A stretch of DNA of 64,000 nucleotides from Pseudochelatococcus lubricantis (lineage in GTDB: Bacteria; Pseudomonadota; Alphaproteobacteria; Rhizobiales; Beijerinckiaceae), in the NCBI RefSeq assembly GCF_011762225.1, contig NZ_JAASQI010000004.1, positions 358,629-422,628 on the forward strand. Direction: 5' to 3'. The position numbers and the translations under genes are program-made. Of the stretch, positions 1-8,715 are shown piece by piece. Each line of letters begins with the position of its first letter. Positions within the stretch are counted from its first letter, which is position 1. The notes beneath the pieces were generated by a model. The model did no database searches and was not told the origin of the DNA. It worked only from the letters and a program-made list of their open reading frames with translations.

Positions 1-1087
1 GCGGGATGTTGCGCCAGAATCGCCAGAGATAGGGACGGGCGAGTTCCTCGTCGGACGGAGCGGCGACGGCGTGCACGCGGAAGTCGCGCGGGTCGAGCGC
101 CTGCCGGAGGCGGCGGATGCAGCCGCCCTTGCCGGCAGCGTCGTTGCCCTCGAACACACAGACGAGGCCGCGTTTGCGGAACGCCTCGGACGAGGTCAGC
201 TCGAAGATGCGGCGCTGATCCTCCCTGAGGCGGTGCTTGTAGTCCTTCGGATCGACGGTCTTCGTCAGATCGATGGCGCCGACGATCGATGGGCGCGGCA
301 GCGGCCGTGTGGCGACCGGGGAGAGCACCCCGGCCCCCGGCGTCGCCTCGGCCGGAGCCTTCGGTTCGGCGGCCGCGAAAGTTGCGCGCATGAGGGCCAG
401 CAGCGCCCGGCCGACGGCAACGTCGCGGTAGCGGGCGTCGGCGGCGGGCACGACGACCCACGGCACCGCATCCGGCGAGACGAGCTGGGCCACTTCCTTC
501 GCGGCCTCATGCAGGCGCTTCTTGTTGTGGGCGGCCGGCACGTCCGCCCATTCCTGCACCAGCGGGTGGCCGAAGCCGCTTTTGCCGCGCGCCTTGCGAT
601 AGCGCCGCTCGGCCTCATCCGGATTGAGGTGCAGCCACAGCTTGAGCACGCGGACTCCTTCATGGCCCAGCATGGTCTCATGCTCGCGCGCCACCGCCAC
701 GGAGCCGAGAAAACCCTCGCGGTTCAGATGGCCGAGCGCCCGCTCGCGCAACATCAAATGATACCACGAGCCCAGCACGGCGGCGACGCGCCCCTTGGCC
801 GGCACGCCGCGCCAGTAGTACCATTCCTTCGGCCAGTCGTTATTGGTTTTGTCGCGGATATCGATGCCGATCGTTTCGAGATAGCGCGGATCGAGCCACT
901 CGTAGAGCCGGTTCAGCACTTCGCCCTTCCCGGCGCCGTCGGCGCCGTTGATCAGGATCATGATGCTGTGGGTGCCGCGCTCCTGCATCTCCCGCTGGGC
1001 ATCGAGCAGCTCGTTACGAAGCTGCGCCTCGATTTCCTTGAACTCCTCCTTGCCCAGCTTGTGTTCCAGCCTGACTGAATCGAACAC
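1..1087 (-). CDS. polyphosphate:AMP phosphotransferase (two-domain class II PPK2), 3' part outside window
   Basis: Transfers phosphate from polyphosphate to a nucleoside monophosphate (class II PPK2, like Pseudomonas PA3455 or Acinetobacter PAP), a cytoplasmic nucleotide-recharging enzyme. About 362 residues are visible. The N-terminal PPK2 domain has P-loop GADGAGKGE near residue 50; the start of the second domain shows GNDAAGKGG near residue 315, followed by the family block PSDEELARPYLWRFWR. The two domains are joined by an Ala/Pro-rich linker. I chose a GTG start at 1087 because a GGGGGGAGA Shine-Dalgarno lies just upstream and the family N-terminus (F-x-S-x-x-x-x-H-K-x-x-K) aligns there. 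It lies 100 bp downstream of ntpA on the same strand with a hairpin between. The C-terminus is cut off by the window edge. Confidence 0.9.
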   Translation of the reverse strand, partial: MFDSVRLEHKLGKEEFKEIEAQLRNELLDAQREMQERGTHSIMILINGADGAGKGEVLNRLYEWLDPRYLETIGIDIRDKTNNDWPKEWYYWRGVPAKGRVAAVLGSWYHLMLRERALGHLNREGFLGSVAVAREHETMLGHEGVRVLKLWLHLNPDEAERRYRKARGKSGFGHPLVQEWADVPAAHNKKRLHEAAKEVAQLVSPDAVPWVVVPAADARYRDVAVGRALLALMRATFAAAEPKAPAEATPGAGVLSPVATRPLPRPSIVGAIDLTKTVDPKDYKHRLREDQRRIFELTSSEAFRKRGLVCVFEGNDAAGKGGCIRRLRQALDPRDFRVHAVAAPSDEELARPYLWRFWRNIP

Positions 1088-1135
1088 GGTTCTCCCCCCT
1101 TTCTTGTTATTGAGCCGGGAAAATTTCTTCATGTT

Positions 1136-1181
1136 AAAGCGCGTTCCGATCAGATGGAAGCATCTGATCGGAACGCGCTTT
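1136..1181. repeat. dispersed palindromic element, copy 1 (perfect 21-bp hairpin)
   Basis: A perfect inverted repeat: 21-bp arms at 1136-1156 and 1161-1181 around the 4-nt loop GAAG. The arm reads AAAGCGCGTTCCGATCAGAT plus G. It sits 5 bp beyond the ntpA stop codon. The same arm sequence appears in the elements at 13790-13893 and 61435-61534. It can form a very stable RNA hairpin in either direction, so it may terminate or attenuate transcription between ntpA and the PPK2 gene; there is no clear U tract. Confidence 0.85.
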
Positions 1182-1186
1182 AGGCG

Positions 1187-3022
1187 TCAACTAACCGGCG
1201 CGGCGGCGTCGAGCTTCGCGATTTCGTCGAGCAGGCGCGTGGCCTCGTTGGATCCGGGCGCGGCGTAGTTGTAGTTCTTGAACAGGCCGGTAAGCTTCGT
1301 GAAATGGCGGCGCACCGCGTCCTTGTCCTCGAAGCCGTAGGGGCGGGTGGCGACGGAGTAGACGAGCGAGAACAGCTCCTTCTGCCGCTCCGGCGAGGCC
1401 GAGGAGTCAATCGGGTCGAAGGCGTCCTGCTGGAGGAATACCATGTCGACGAAGCGCGCCGCCTCGGCGGTGACGAAGTCGTCGGTGCTGATGCCCTCCT
1501 CGCCCGCCACCTGCTCCATGCGGGCGATCTCGTCGCCGCGCCGCAGCAGTTCGATGAGTTCGGTCACCTGCCCGCTCCAGCCGGCGCCCATGTGCTCCGT
1601 GTACCAGCCTTCGAGCTGCTGCCGGTAGCGCGACCACGACTGCAACGGGTCGATGGCCGGATAGAAGCGCTTGTAGGCGCGGTCGTAGGACAGGCCGAGA
1701 AAGCACTTGACGGCGGCGAGCGTCGACTGCGTCACCGGCTCCTCGAAATTGCCGCCCGCGGGCGACACCGCGCCGATGATGGTCAGCGCCCCCTTGTCGC
1801 CGTCGTTGGTGGCGAGCACGCCGGCGCGCTCATAGACGCCCTTGATCGCGCTGTCGAGATAGGCGGGGAAGGCTTCCTCGCCGGGGATTTCCTCCAGACG
1901 CCCGGAAATCTCGCGCATGGCCTGAGCCCAGCGCGACGAACTGTCGGCGATCATCAGGGTGCGCAGGCCCATCTGGCGGTAGTACTCGCCGATAGTAATG
2001 CCTGTGTAGATCGAGGCCTCGCGCGAGGCGACCGGCATCGACGACGTGTTGCACACGATCACCGTGCGGTCCATCAGCGAGTTGCCGGTGCGCGGGTCGG
2101 TGAGCTGCGGAAACTCGGTGATCGTCTCCACGACCTCGCCGGCGCGCTCGCCGCAGGCGACGAGAATGACCACGTCGACATCGGAATGGCGGGCGAGGAG
2201 GTTGAGCAGCACCGTCTTGCCCGCGCCGAACGGGCCGGGGATGCAGGCCGCCCCGCCCTGCACGACGGGGAAGAAGGCGTCGATGATGCGCTGGGTCGTC
2301 ACCATCGGCTCGTGCGGATAGAGACGGGTGGAATAGCCCTTCGCCAGCAGCCGGCGCGGCAGCGCCTCGCGCACGGGCCACTCCTGCTCCATGGTGATGG
2401 TGCGGCTCGCGCCCGAATCCGCCTTGAGGCGCGCGAGCGGTTCGTCGATGGTCATGGAGCCGTCGCGGATCCAGTCGATCGTCACCGTCTCGTCGAGGCC
2501 GAACGGCACCATGATCTTGTGGGTGATCGGCCCTTCCGGCACGAGGCCGAGCACGTCGCCCGCCTTCACCCTGTCGCCGACCCGCCGCGTGGCGGTGAAG
2601 GCCCATTTCGCTACCCTGTCGAGGCCCGGCACCTCGACGCCGCGCGGCAGGAACACGCCATGCCCTGCCGCCAGCCCTTCCAGCGGATTCTGGAGGCCGT
2701 CGTAGACCTGTCCCAGCAGGCCGGGGCCGAGGCGGATCGACAACTGGCGGCCAGTCTGCTCAACGGGGTCGCCGAGGCCGACGCCGACCGTGCTCTCGAA
2801 CACCTGCGCGTCGGCGGTGTCGCCCTGCACGCGCAGCACCTCGCCCTTCAGCCGCTGGTCAGGCGCGCGGGCGGGACGGATGTAGATCACCTCGTTCTTC
2901 ACCAGGCGGCCCTCGTCGGGGTCGTTCAGCCGCAGGCGGATGATGTCCTCCTGCACCGCGACCACGGTCGCCGTCGGCGTCGCGACGCGGGATGAGCTGT
3001 CGGCGGAAACTGGTCCGGTCAT
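1187..3022 (-). CDS. ntpA: V/A-type ATP synthase/ATPase catalytic subunit A
   Basis: Catalytic subunit of the V1/A1 head, 611 residues (family about 580-600). Walker A GPFGAGKT lies in the middle, preceded by the block RLYPHEPMVTTQRIIDAFFP typical of A subunits, with the long non-homologous region absent from F-type beta. The ATG at 3022 overlaps the DUF2764 stop by 4 bp (ATGA), indicating translational coupling; an upstream in-frame extension exists but lies inside the DUF2764 gene and is not family-like. Last ATPase gene of the operon, although in most bacterial operons of this type A precedes B. A strong hairpin follows the stop. Confidence 0.96.
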   Translation of the reverse strand: MTGPVSADSSSRVATPTATVVAVQEDIIRLRLNDPDEGRLVKNEVIYIRPARAPDQRLKGEVLRVQGDTADAQVFESTVGVGLGDPVEQTGRQLSIRLGPGLLGQVYDGLQNPLEGLAAGHGVFLPRGVEVPGLDRVAKWAFTATRRVGDRVKAGDVLGLVPEGPITHKIMVPFGLDETVTIDWIRDGSMTIDEPLARLKADSGASRTITMEQEWPVREALPRRLLAKGYSTRLYPHEPMVTTQRIIDAFFPVVQGGAACIPGPFGAGKTVLLNLLARHSDVDVVILVACGERAGEVVETITEFPQLTDPRTGNSLMDRTVIVCNTSSMPVASREASIYTGITIGEYYRQMGLRTLMIADSSSRWAQAMREISGRLEEIPGEEAFPAYLDSAIKGVYERAGVLATNDGDKGALTIIGAVSPAGGNFEEPVTQSTLAAVKCFLGLSYDRAYKRFYPAIDPLQSWSRYRQQLEGWYTEHMGAGWSGQVTELIELLRRGDEIARMEQVAGEEGISTDDFVTAEAARFVDMVFLQQDAFDPIDSSASPERQKELFSLVYSVATRPYGFEDKDAVRRHFTKLTGLFKNYNYAAPGSNEATRLLDEIAKLDAAAPVS

Positions 3023-3717
3023 GTCACGGCCTCGCGGTTGGGAAGGGCGTCGTCGAGCGCCTCGTCGAGCAGGCGGGTGAAGCGCGATGTGGCGGCGGCG
3101 GTGTCGTATTGCGCCCAGTTGTTCACGATGGCCCAACGCAGCAGATAGATGGCGACGGCTTCGATATCGAAGGAATGCGCATCCGCGTAACGCCCGGCCG
3201 CGGTCCACACCGCCTGCAGGATCACCCGTTCGAGGCCGGCGGTGTCGCCGCTCTCCAGCTTCTCGCGCGCCAGCCCCACCCACGGAAAGGCGCGCGCGAT
3301 GCCGAAAGCCGGGTCGCTCCAGTTGGCGCGGATCGTGTTCACGAAGCGGCCGTAGCCCCAGCGCACATGGGCGGCGGGCGCATCCTCCCCGGCGTGCCGG
3401 CGGCGCAGGGCGGCGATGACGGTGCGGATTTCCAGCCTGTCACGTACCAGATCGCGAAGAACTTCGCTCTCCAGCGAGGCGACCACCTGCTCCGCGCGCG
3501 CAAGCACGGTCGCGTCCTCGTCCTCCGCCTGGATGCGCTCCCACGCGATGATGCCGGCCATGGCCTCCAGCTGCGCCCGGTCCTGCGGCGTCAGTATCGC
3601 CAGCCGCTCCTCGATCTGAAGCCAGTTTATCGGCGGGGATTGCGCCTCCAGGAACCCGCCAAGATCGGGCAGGCTCGCCACCAGCATGACGTAGGGGTCC
3701 GCCCGCGACCCGTTCAT
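3019..3717 (-). CDS. DUF2764 family protein of the V-ATPase operon (probable C-subunit counterpart)
   Basis: 232 residues, matching in character the DUF2764 proteins encoded between subunits E and A in bacterial V-ATPase operons (for example Chlamydia CT309). It starts MNGSRADPYVMLVASLPDL, and the typical early P-x-x-x-x-A-S-L-P pattern is visible. No membrane segment or nucleotide-binding motif. Coupled on both sides: its start overlaps the ntpE stop by 4 bp and its stop overlaps the ntpA start by 4 bp. By position it probably replaces the central-stalk socket subunit C; this role is inference from family context. Confidence 0.82.
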   Translation of the reverse strand: MNGSRADPYVMLVASLPDLGGFLEAQSPPINWLQIEERLAILTPQDRAQLEAMAGIIAWERIQAEDEDATVLARAEQVVASLESEVLRDLVRDRLEIRTVIAALRRRHAGEDAPAAHVRWGYGRFVNTIRANWSDPAFGIARAFPWVGLAREKLESGDTAGLERVILQAVWTAAGRYADAHSFDIEAVAIYLLRWAIVNNWAQYDTAAATSRFTRLLDEALDDALPNREAVT

Positions 3718-4406
3718 TTCACGACGCCTTCCAGCAGCGCGCGGAATCGCGGCTGCAGATGGGCGAGGATCATGTCCGCCACCGCCTGATCCGTGAGATC
3801 GACGGAGACGCCCCTGTCCAGAAGCTGGATGCGCAGCCCGCCGGCATCGTCGTCCGCGCGCGCGAAGGTCACGCCCTCGCGCAGCATGGCGGCGGCGGAG
3901 GCGGCGGCGAAATGCGTCAGCGATCCCTCCTTCAGCTCCTCGGGCCGGCGGCGCAATTCGTCGAGCCCCACGGCTGCGCGCGGCAGCTGGAACACTACTT
4001 CCTGCGAGCGGTCCACGCCCGCCTCCTCCCGCACGCGCCCGGCGACGGCCAGGATCATGCGTTTCAGCAGCTCCTCGTCGCGCATGGCGGCGGAAACCGT
4101 CTTGGCGACGTCGCCCGCGAAACGGCGCGAGAGATAGTCCTTGAGGTCCAGCACGGTATCGCGGGCGGCGGCCTTCAGCGCATCCTCGCCGGCGCGCTGA
4201 AGGTTGGCGGCCTCGCGGCGCGCCTTTTCCAGCATGCCGGCGGCCTGCTCCTCCGCCTCTTCGACGGTGGCGCGGGCCAGCACCTGCGCCTCGCCGACGA
4301 TGCGCTCCGCCTCGGTGCGGCCGGCACCCACGCCCTCATCCCGCAGGCGGGCGATCAGCGCCTCGACGCCCGATGCCGTGCGCTGCGCTCCTGTCTTTTC
4401 AGCCAT
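3714..4406 (-). CDS. ntpE: V/A-type ATPase peripheral stalk subunit E
   Basis: 230 residues. The N-terminal half (about 10-85) is a charged, Ala/Glu-rich coiled coil (EEAEEQAAGMLEKARREAAN) as expected for the peripheral stalk, followed by a globular C-terminal domain that binds the head. Position between the proteolipid gene and DUF2764 fits. Start ATG at 4406 is preceded by a GGGGAG ribosome site and lies 24 bp after ntpK. No separate subunit G/H gene, the usual partner of E, is found in the operon. Confidence 0.85.
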   Translation of the reverse strand: MAEKTGAQRTASGVEALIARLRDEGVGAGRTEAERIVGEAQVLARATVEEAEEQAAGMLEKARREAANLQRAGEDALKAAARDTVLDLKDYLSRRFAGDVAKTVSAAMRDEELLKRMILAVAGRVREEAGVDRSQEVVFQLPRAAVGLDELRRRPEELKEGSLTHFAAASAAAMLREGVTFARADDDAGGLRIQLLDRGVSVDLTDQAVADMILAHLQPRFRALLEGVVK

Positions 4407-4430
4407 GTGGCTCCCCTCCCCGTTGCGGGA

Positions 4431-4877
4431 TCACGATGCGATGCTGCCCGCCAGCACGAGCGCGAAGACGAAAGCGAACACCTGGAAGCCCTCGACGATC
4501 GCCGCCGGCGCAAGGCTCAGGCCGAAGATCTCCGGCTTGTTCTTGGAGGCCGCGATGGCGCTGGCGCACACACGCCCCTGCCACATGCCGGAATAGAGCA
4601 GCACGATACCCGTGAGGAAGCCGATGCCGAACAGCGCCCCGCCGTTTTCAGGCGTGATCGGCTGCTGCAGCGAGAACATCACCACGATGCCATAGATCAC
4701 GTTCGACGACGGCATGAGGGAGACACCCAGATAGCGCCCGTAGTTGCTGTCCGTCTCCAGCATGGCGCCGATGGCCGCCTGCCCGGCCAGCGCCACGCCG
4801 ATGGCGCTGCCGAGCGCGCCAAGCCCCATCGGCGCGAACACGCCAAGCCACCCGAGAGCGATGATGAACTCGTTCAT
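4431..4877 (-). CDS. ntpK: V/A-type ATPase proteolipid (rotor ring) subunit K
   Basis: 148 residues, four predicted transmembrane helices arranged as two hairpins; forms the ion-translocating rotor ring. The single ring carboxylate is E129 in helix 4 (AAIVEGFQVFAF); helix 2 has no carboxylate, the arrangement of dedicated V-type pumps. Aligned by eye to Enterococcus hirae NtpK, the ligands Q110 and E139 are kept (Q100, E129), while T64 and Q65 correspond to S58 and N59 here. This leaves Na+ versus H+ undecided. It starts 12 bp after the subunit I stop. Confidence 0.9.
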   Translation of the reverse strand: MNEFIIALGWLGVFAPMGLGALGSAIGVALAGQAAIGAMLETDSNYGRYLGVSLMPSSNVIYGIVVMFSLQQPITPENGGALFGIGFLTGIVLLYSGMWQGRVCASAIAASKNKPEIFGLSLAPAAIVEGFQVFAFVFALVLAGSIAS

Positions 4878-4889
4878 TGACTGCCTCTT

Positions 4890-6704
4890 TCATTTGGCGT
4901 GTACGGACGGCGCAGCGGCCGCCCGTCTGGCGAAGGCACGGAAGGGGTAACCTTCGTCGGTCAACCCCCAACTGAAGAACTCGATGAAGTTGAGCCGCAG
5001 GCCGTGCACCACGCCGCTCATCAGGCCGAGCAGGAGGTTGACGCCATGGCCGAGCACCAGCACCATGATCGCCAGCAGCGTGCCGATCCCCGGGTTGTCG
5101 CCGCGCATTTCCAGCGCCAGCGAATTGAACGTGGCGGCGAGCGACGCGCTCGCGAGCCCCAGCGCAAACAGCCGCAGATAGCTGAGGATGTCGCCGAAGA
5201 TCTTGGTGATGCCCGTGAGCGCGAGAATGCCGGAGAGCGCACGCTTGCCCCAGCCGGCAGCATCGTTCCCGGGTTGCTCCATCGCCCCGCCGACGGCAAC
5301 CGCGACAAGACCGCCGAGGAACACGACCGACGTCAGCGAGGTCGCCACCGTCTCCCCCTCGCCGAGCCACATGAGAAAGCCCGCCCAGATGGTCGCGATC
5401 CAGCCGAGCGCGGTGACCGTCTTGCCCGTGCCGCGATTCACCCATGCGACAGTGCCGAGCGCCACCGTGAGATGAAGCACGCCGATGCCGATCGACAGGT
5501 GCATCATCGCATCGAAATCGCGCACGTCGATCACCGCGATCCGGGCCATCAGACTGCCCGCGGGCGGATGCAGGCCGAACCAGGAGCCGGCCAGCAGGCC
5601 GTAGACGAAGGAGACGGACGCAAGCGTCGCCAGCAGCACGCGGCCGCGCCTCAGCGCCGGGGTCTTGCCGAGCCTGCTCCAGAATACGGCCACGAGCACC
5701 GCGATGATCGCGGAATAGCCCGCATCCGCCACGATCATGGCGAAGAAGGCGGCGAAGGACACGAAGACGATCAGGCTGGGGTCCCAGCTACGATAGGCCG
5801 GACTTGTGTAGAACATGGTCAGGTCGGCACCGCTCGCCACCTGCGCGGGCGGGCGCAGCAGCGTCGGCGGCCGGTCGGCCGGCGACGGTTCCTCGACGAC
5901 GAGGGCGAGCCCCCGCCGCTGCGCGAACTCCTCCAGCTTTTCCACGGCGTCCGCGGGCACCCAGCCCTGCAGGGCGAAGACCTGCTCGTCGTCGTAGGTC
6001 TGTTCGGCGACGGCGCGCCGCTCGTCGCTGTCCGCCGCGTCCGCCAGACGCAGGCCGAGCGCGAGGCGCCAGCGGGTGAGTTCCGCGCGCCTGACCTCGG
6101 CTTCCTCGATCGCGAACTCGGTGTCCTCAAGCCCCACCCGCAGGTCGCCCAGCGGCACGCTGCCCGTGCGCGAGCGCGGCACCGGCAGCACGTCGACGGG
6201 CGGCTCATCCGGCGAGACGACGGCGACGAAAAGCGTCGTCGGCCCCTTGCCGACGATTTGCCACGGCAGTTCCACCTGCTTCAGCGCCGGCCGCTCGCTG
6301 ATGGGCAGGGCATAGAACCACAGCCGCTGGCCGCCGATGTCGTCGACCGGCGGCAGGCTGAAATCGCCCCATTGCTCCAGCGTGGCGATCCGCTGTTCCA
6401 GCGCGTCGCGGCGGTCGCGCAGCTGGCGCAGGCGGGCGCGGTTGGCGACGATCTCCTCGACCACCGCCGCCTGGTCGAGATCGGTCGTGGGCCGGAACGG
6501 GCGCAGCTTGTAAGGCGCTTCCTCAAGATGGCGAAACGCCGTTTCCGTACGCCGGCGAAGCACCGGGTCCTCCGGCGCGAGCGTGCCCGGCTGGCGCAGC
6601 GGAATGAGATGCACGACGCCGAGGTCCTGCAAGCCGGCGAAGATCGCTTCCTTCTCGCCGACCAGCCCGCAAAGGGTGATACGGCGCATGGGGACGATGC
6701 TCAT
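4890..6704 (-). CDS. ntpI: V/A-type ATPase membrane stator subunit I
   Basis: 604 residues. The N-terminal half is a soluble, partly coiled-coil arm; the C-terminal half (from about 315) holds about seven to eight membrane helices. The conserved essential arginine is in the segment SYLRLFALGLASASLAA, the counterpart of Vph1 YLRLWALSLA. Ion half-channel and stator connection. ATG at 6704 overlaps the ntpD stop by 4 bp. Confidence 0.93.
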   Translation of the reverse strand: MSIVPMRRITLCGLVGEKEAIFAGLQDLGVVHLIPLRQPGTLAPEDPVLRRRTETAFRHLEEAPYKLRPFRPTTDLDQAAVVEEIVANRARLRQLRDRRDALEQRIATLEQWGDFSLPPVDDIGGQRLWFYALPISERPALKQVELPWQIVGKGPTTLFVAVVSPDEPPVDVLPVPRSRTGSVPLGDLRVGLEDTEFAIEEAEVRRAELTRWRLALGLRLADAADSDERRAVAEQTYDDEQVFALQGWVPADAVEKLEEFAQRRGLALVVEEPSPADRPPTLLRPPAQVASGADLTMFYTSPAYRSWDPSLIVFVSFAAFFAMIVADAGYSAIIAVLVAVFWSRLGKTPALRRGRVLLATLASVSFVYGLLAGSWFGLHPPAGSLMARIAVIDVRDFDAMMHLSIGIGVLHLTVALGTVAWVNRGTGKTVTALGWIATIWAGFLMWLGEGETVATSLTSVVFLGGLVAVAVGGAMEQPGNDAAGWGKRALSGILALTGITKIFGDILSYLRLFALGLASASLAATFNSLALEMRGDNPGIGTLLAIMVLVLGHGVNLLLGLMSGVVHGLRLNFIEFFSWGLTDEGYPFRAFARRAAAAPSVHAK

Positions 6705-7342
6705 ACGCCGCCCTCCCCGTCGCTGCCGCCAGTCGCGCCCCCGAACTTGTGTTCCTCGCGCTTTTTCTTGGCGAGCTTGGCGCCGACGACCGCGGCCCGC
6801 TCGTTGTCGCCCACCGCCACGAGAATGCGGCGGATGTTCTTTTCCGCCTGCGGTATCAATATCTTGTCGAAAAGGTTGACGCGCTGCGTTGTGCGTGTCA
6901 CCGCCTTGTCGAGCAGCGCGACGCCGCGCTCGGCGACCTCCGCCTCGATGCGCAGCCGCGCCGCCTCCGCCAGCCGGCGCACCGCGTCGTCCACCCAGTG
7001 CGGACGGGCGAAGCGGCCGTAGGGGCGGATCGTGATCGTGATGTCCTCGACCACGGGCAGCCGGACGCCGGCGACGTTCCTTTCGCCGATGCGCACGGCT
7101 TCGACCTTCACCAGCCCTTTCAGGTCAATGCGCCGGTCCGCCAGCATGGGGATGGCGGCGCCGGCCTCGACCACGGCCCGCTCGGCCGCCGCCCGCGTCT
7201 CGCGGCTGGCGGCGCGCGCCTTGTTGCGCTCGGCCATCAGTTGCTGGCGCTTGAGATCGAGCGCGGGCAGGAAACGGCGGCTCGCCGCGAGACTGTCCTT
7301 CTCACGCGCCAGCTGCGCCTTGCTGAGGGGAATTTGCGCCAT
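6701..7342 (-). CDS. ntpD: V/A-type ATPase central shaft subunit D
   Basis: 213 residues. Family features: N-terminal I-P-L-S-K-x-x-L segment followed by long helices (about 5-75 and 120-195) forming the rotating antiparallel coiled coil, with a more variable middle and a Lys/Glu-rich end. The N-terminus PLSKAQLAREKDSL is typical. Located 14 bp downstream of ntpB. No recognisable subunit F, its normal shaft partner, is present in the operon. Confidence 0.9.
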   Translation of the reverse strand: MAQIPLSKAQLAREKDSLAASRRFLPALDLKRQQLMAERNKARAASRETRAAAERAVVEAGAAIPMLADRRIDLKGLVKVEAVRIGERNVAGVRLPVVEDITITIRPYGRFARPHWVDDAVRRLAEAARLRIEAEVAERGVALLDKAVTRTTQRVNLFDKILIPQAEKNIRRILVAVGDNERAAVVGAKLAKKKREEHKFGGATGGSDGEGGV

Positions 7343-7356
7343 GGGCCGGGACTCCC

Positions 7357-8715
7357 TCAGGCGGCTTGCGGATAGTATTTGTCAAGAAGATTCTGGCGTA
7401 TCAGCAGCTCTTCCGGCGAGAAGCACTCGGCCATGGTGCGCCAGCCGAGATCGAGCGCCTGCTCCAGCGTGAGCGAGGCGGAGATGTCCATGAACCGTTC
7501 CTTGAACAGGCCGCCGAACCGCACCAGCCGCTCGTCGTAATCCGAAAGTTCGAACGCCATCGCCTGCTTGCGCTCGGCCTCCCGCGCGCCGGCATAGAGG
7601 CGGATCATGGTGTTCATCACCGCCGAATGGTCCTCGCGCGTTTCCTTGCCGATGACGTGCTGCTTGAGGCGCGACAGCGAGCCGAACGGGTCGATGACAC
7701 CGTCGTGCAGGTAGAACTGGCCTTCCGTGATATAGCCCGTGTTGTCGGGCACCGGATGGGTGACATCGCCGCCCGGCATCGTGGTAACGGTCAGGATCGT
7801 CACCGATCCGGCGCCGTGGAAGACGGCGGCCTTCTCGTAGCGGCGCGCGAGCTGCGAATAGAGGTCGCCCAGATAGCCGCGGTTGGATGGCACGCGCTCC
7901 ATCGCCACGCCCACCTCCTTGAGCGCATCGGCGAAGGCGGTCATGTCGGTGAGCAGCACGAGCACGCGCTTCTTTTCCTCGACGGCGAACTTCTCGGCCA
8001 CGGCCAGCGCCATGTCCGGCACGAGCAGGCGTTCGAGCGGCGGGTCGGCGGCCTGGTTGACGAACATGACCGTGCGCGAGAACACGCCCGCATCCTCGAA
8101 CGTGGAGCGAAAGCGCCAATAGTCGTCGAAGGTGAGCCCCAACCCGCCGAACACCACGATGTCGGCATCCGCCTGCACGCCGATGCGCGCGAGCAGCGCG
8201 TCGTAAGGCTCCCCCGCCCGCGAGAAGATCGGGATCTTCTGGCTTTCGACCAGGCAGTTGAACACGTCGATCATCGGCACGTCCGTGCGGATCATCCGCG
8301 AGGCGAGCGCGCGCCGCGCCGGATTGACCGACGGCCCGCCGATCTCGACCTGCGGCTCGTAGCCGAGCGAGGGACCGCCATCCGACACGCGCCCGTCACC
8401 GGAGAAGACGCGGCCGAGGATGTTGCCCGAAAACGCCACCCGCGGCGCGTGCCCGAGGAACCGCGCCTTCGAGCGCGTGGAAAGCCCCTGAGTGCCGCCG
8501 AACACCTGCAGCGACACCTCGCCCGCATCCAGCCGCACCACCTGCGCCAGACGCGCCCCGCCGGCTATTCCGCCCTCGTCCTCGCTGATGACAGCCAGAT
8601 CGCCGTAGCGAGGCCCGTCGGGGTCCTCACCGACGGCGGCGGACGGCAAGGCAATGCGCACAACCTCTCCGACAATCGACAGAACTCTATCATAGTGGAT
8701 CGAGAGTGCGCTCAT
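7357..8715 (-). CDS. ntpB: V/A-type ATPase non-catalytic subunit B
   Basis: 452 residues, full length for subunit B. The P-loop is degenerate, as expected for the non-catalytic subunit (KIPIFSRAGEPYDALLARIG), and downstream blocks TMPGGDVTHPVPDNTGYITE and LPSLSRL-like FGSLSRLKQ are typical. First gene of the ATPase operon; ATG at 8715 is preceded by GGAAGGG. In most bacterial operons with DUF2764, B follows A directly, so its leading position here is unusual. Confidence 0.95.
   Translation of the reverse strand: MSALSIHYDRVLSIVGEVVRIALPSAAVGEDPDGPRYGDLAVISEDEGGIAGGARLAQVVRLDAGEVSLQVFGGTQGLSTRSKARFLGHAPRVAFSGNILGRVFSGDGRVSDGGPSLGYEPQVEIGGPSVNPARRALASRMIRTDVPMIDVFNCLVESQKIPIFSRAGEPYDALLARIGVQADADIVVFGGLGLTFDDYWRFRSTFEDAGVFSRTVMFVNQAADPPLERLLVPDMALAVAEKFAVEEKKRVLVLLTDMTAFADALKEVGVAMERVPSNRGYLGDLYSQLARRYEKAAVFHGAGSVTILTVTTMPGGDVTHPVPDNTGYITEGQFYLHDGVIDPFGSLSRLKQHVIGKETREDHSAVMNTMIRLYAGAREAERKQAMAFELSDYDERLVRFGGLFKERFMDISASLTLEQALDLGWRTMAECFSPEELLIRQNLLDKYYPQAA

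Noticed and set aside
1304..2995. 563-codon frame antisense to ntpA
   Set aside because: Shadow of a GC-rich gene; composition is Arg/His/Ala-rich with no domain.
4899..7022. 707-codon frame antisense to ntpI and ntpD
   Set aside because: Antisense shadow; spans two real genes and lacks any motif.
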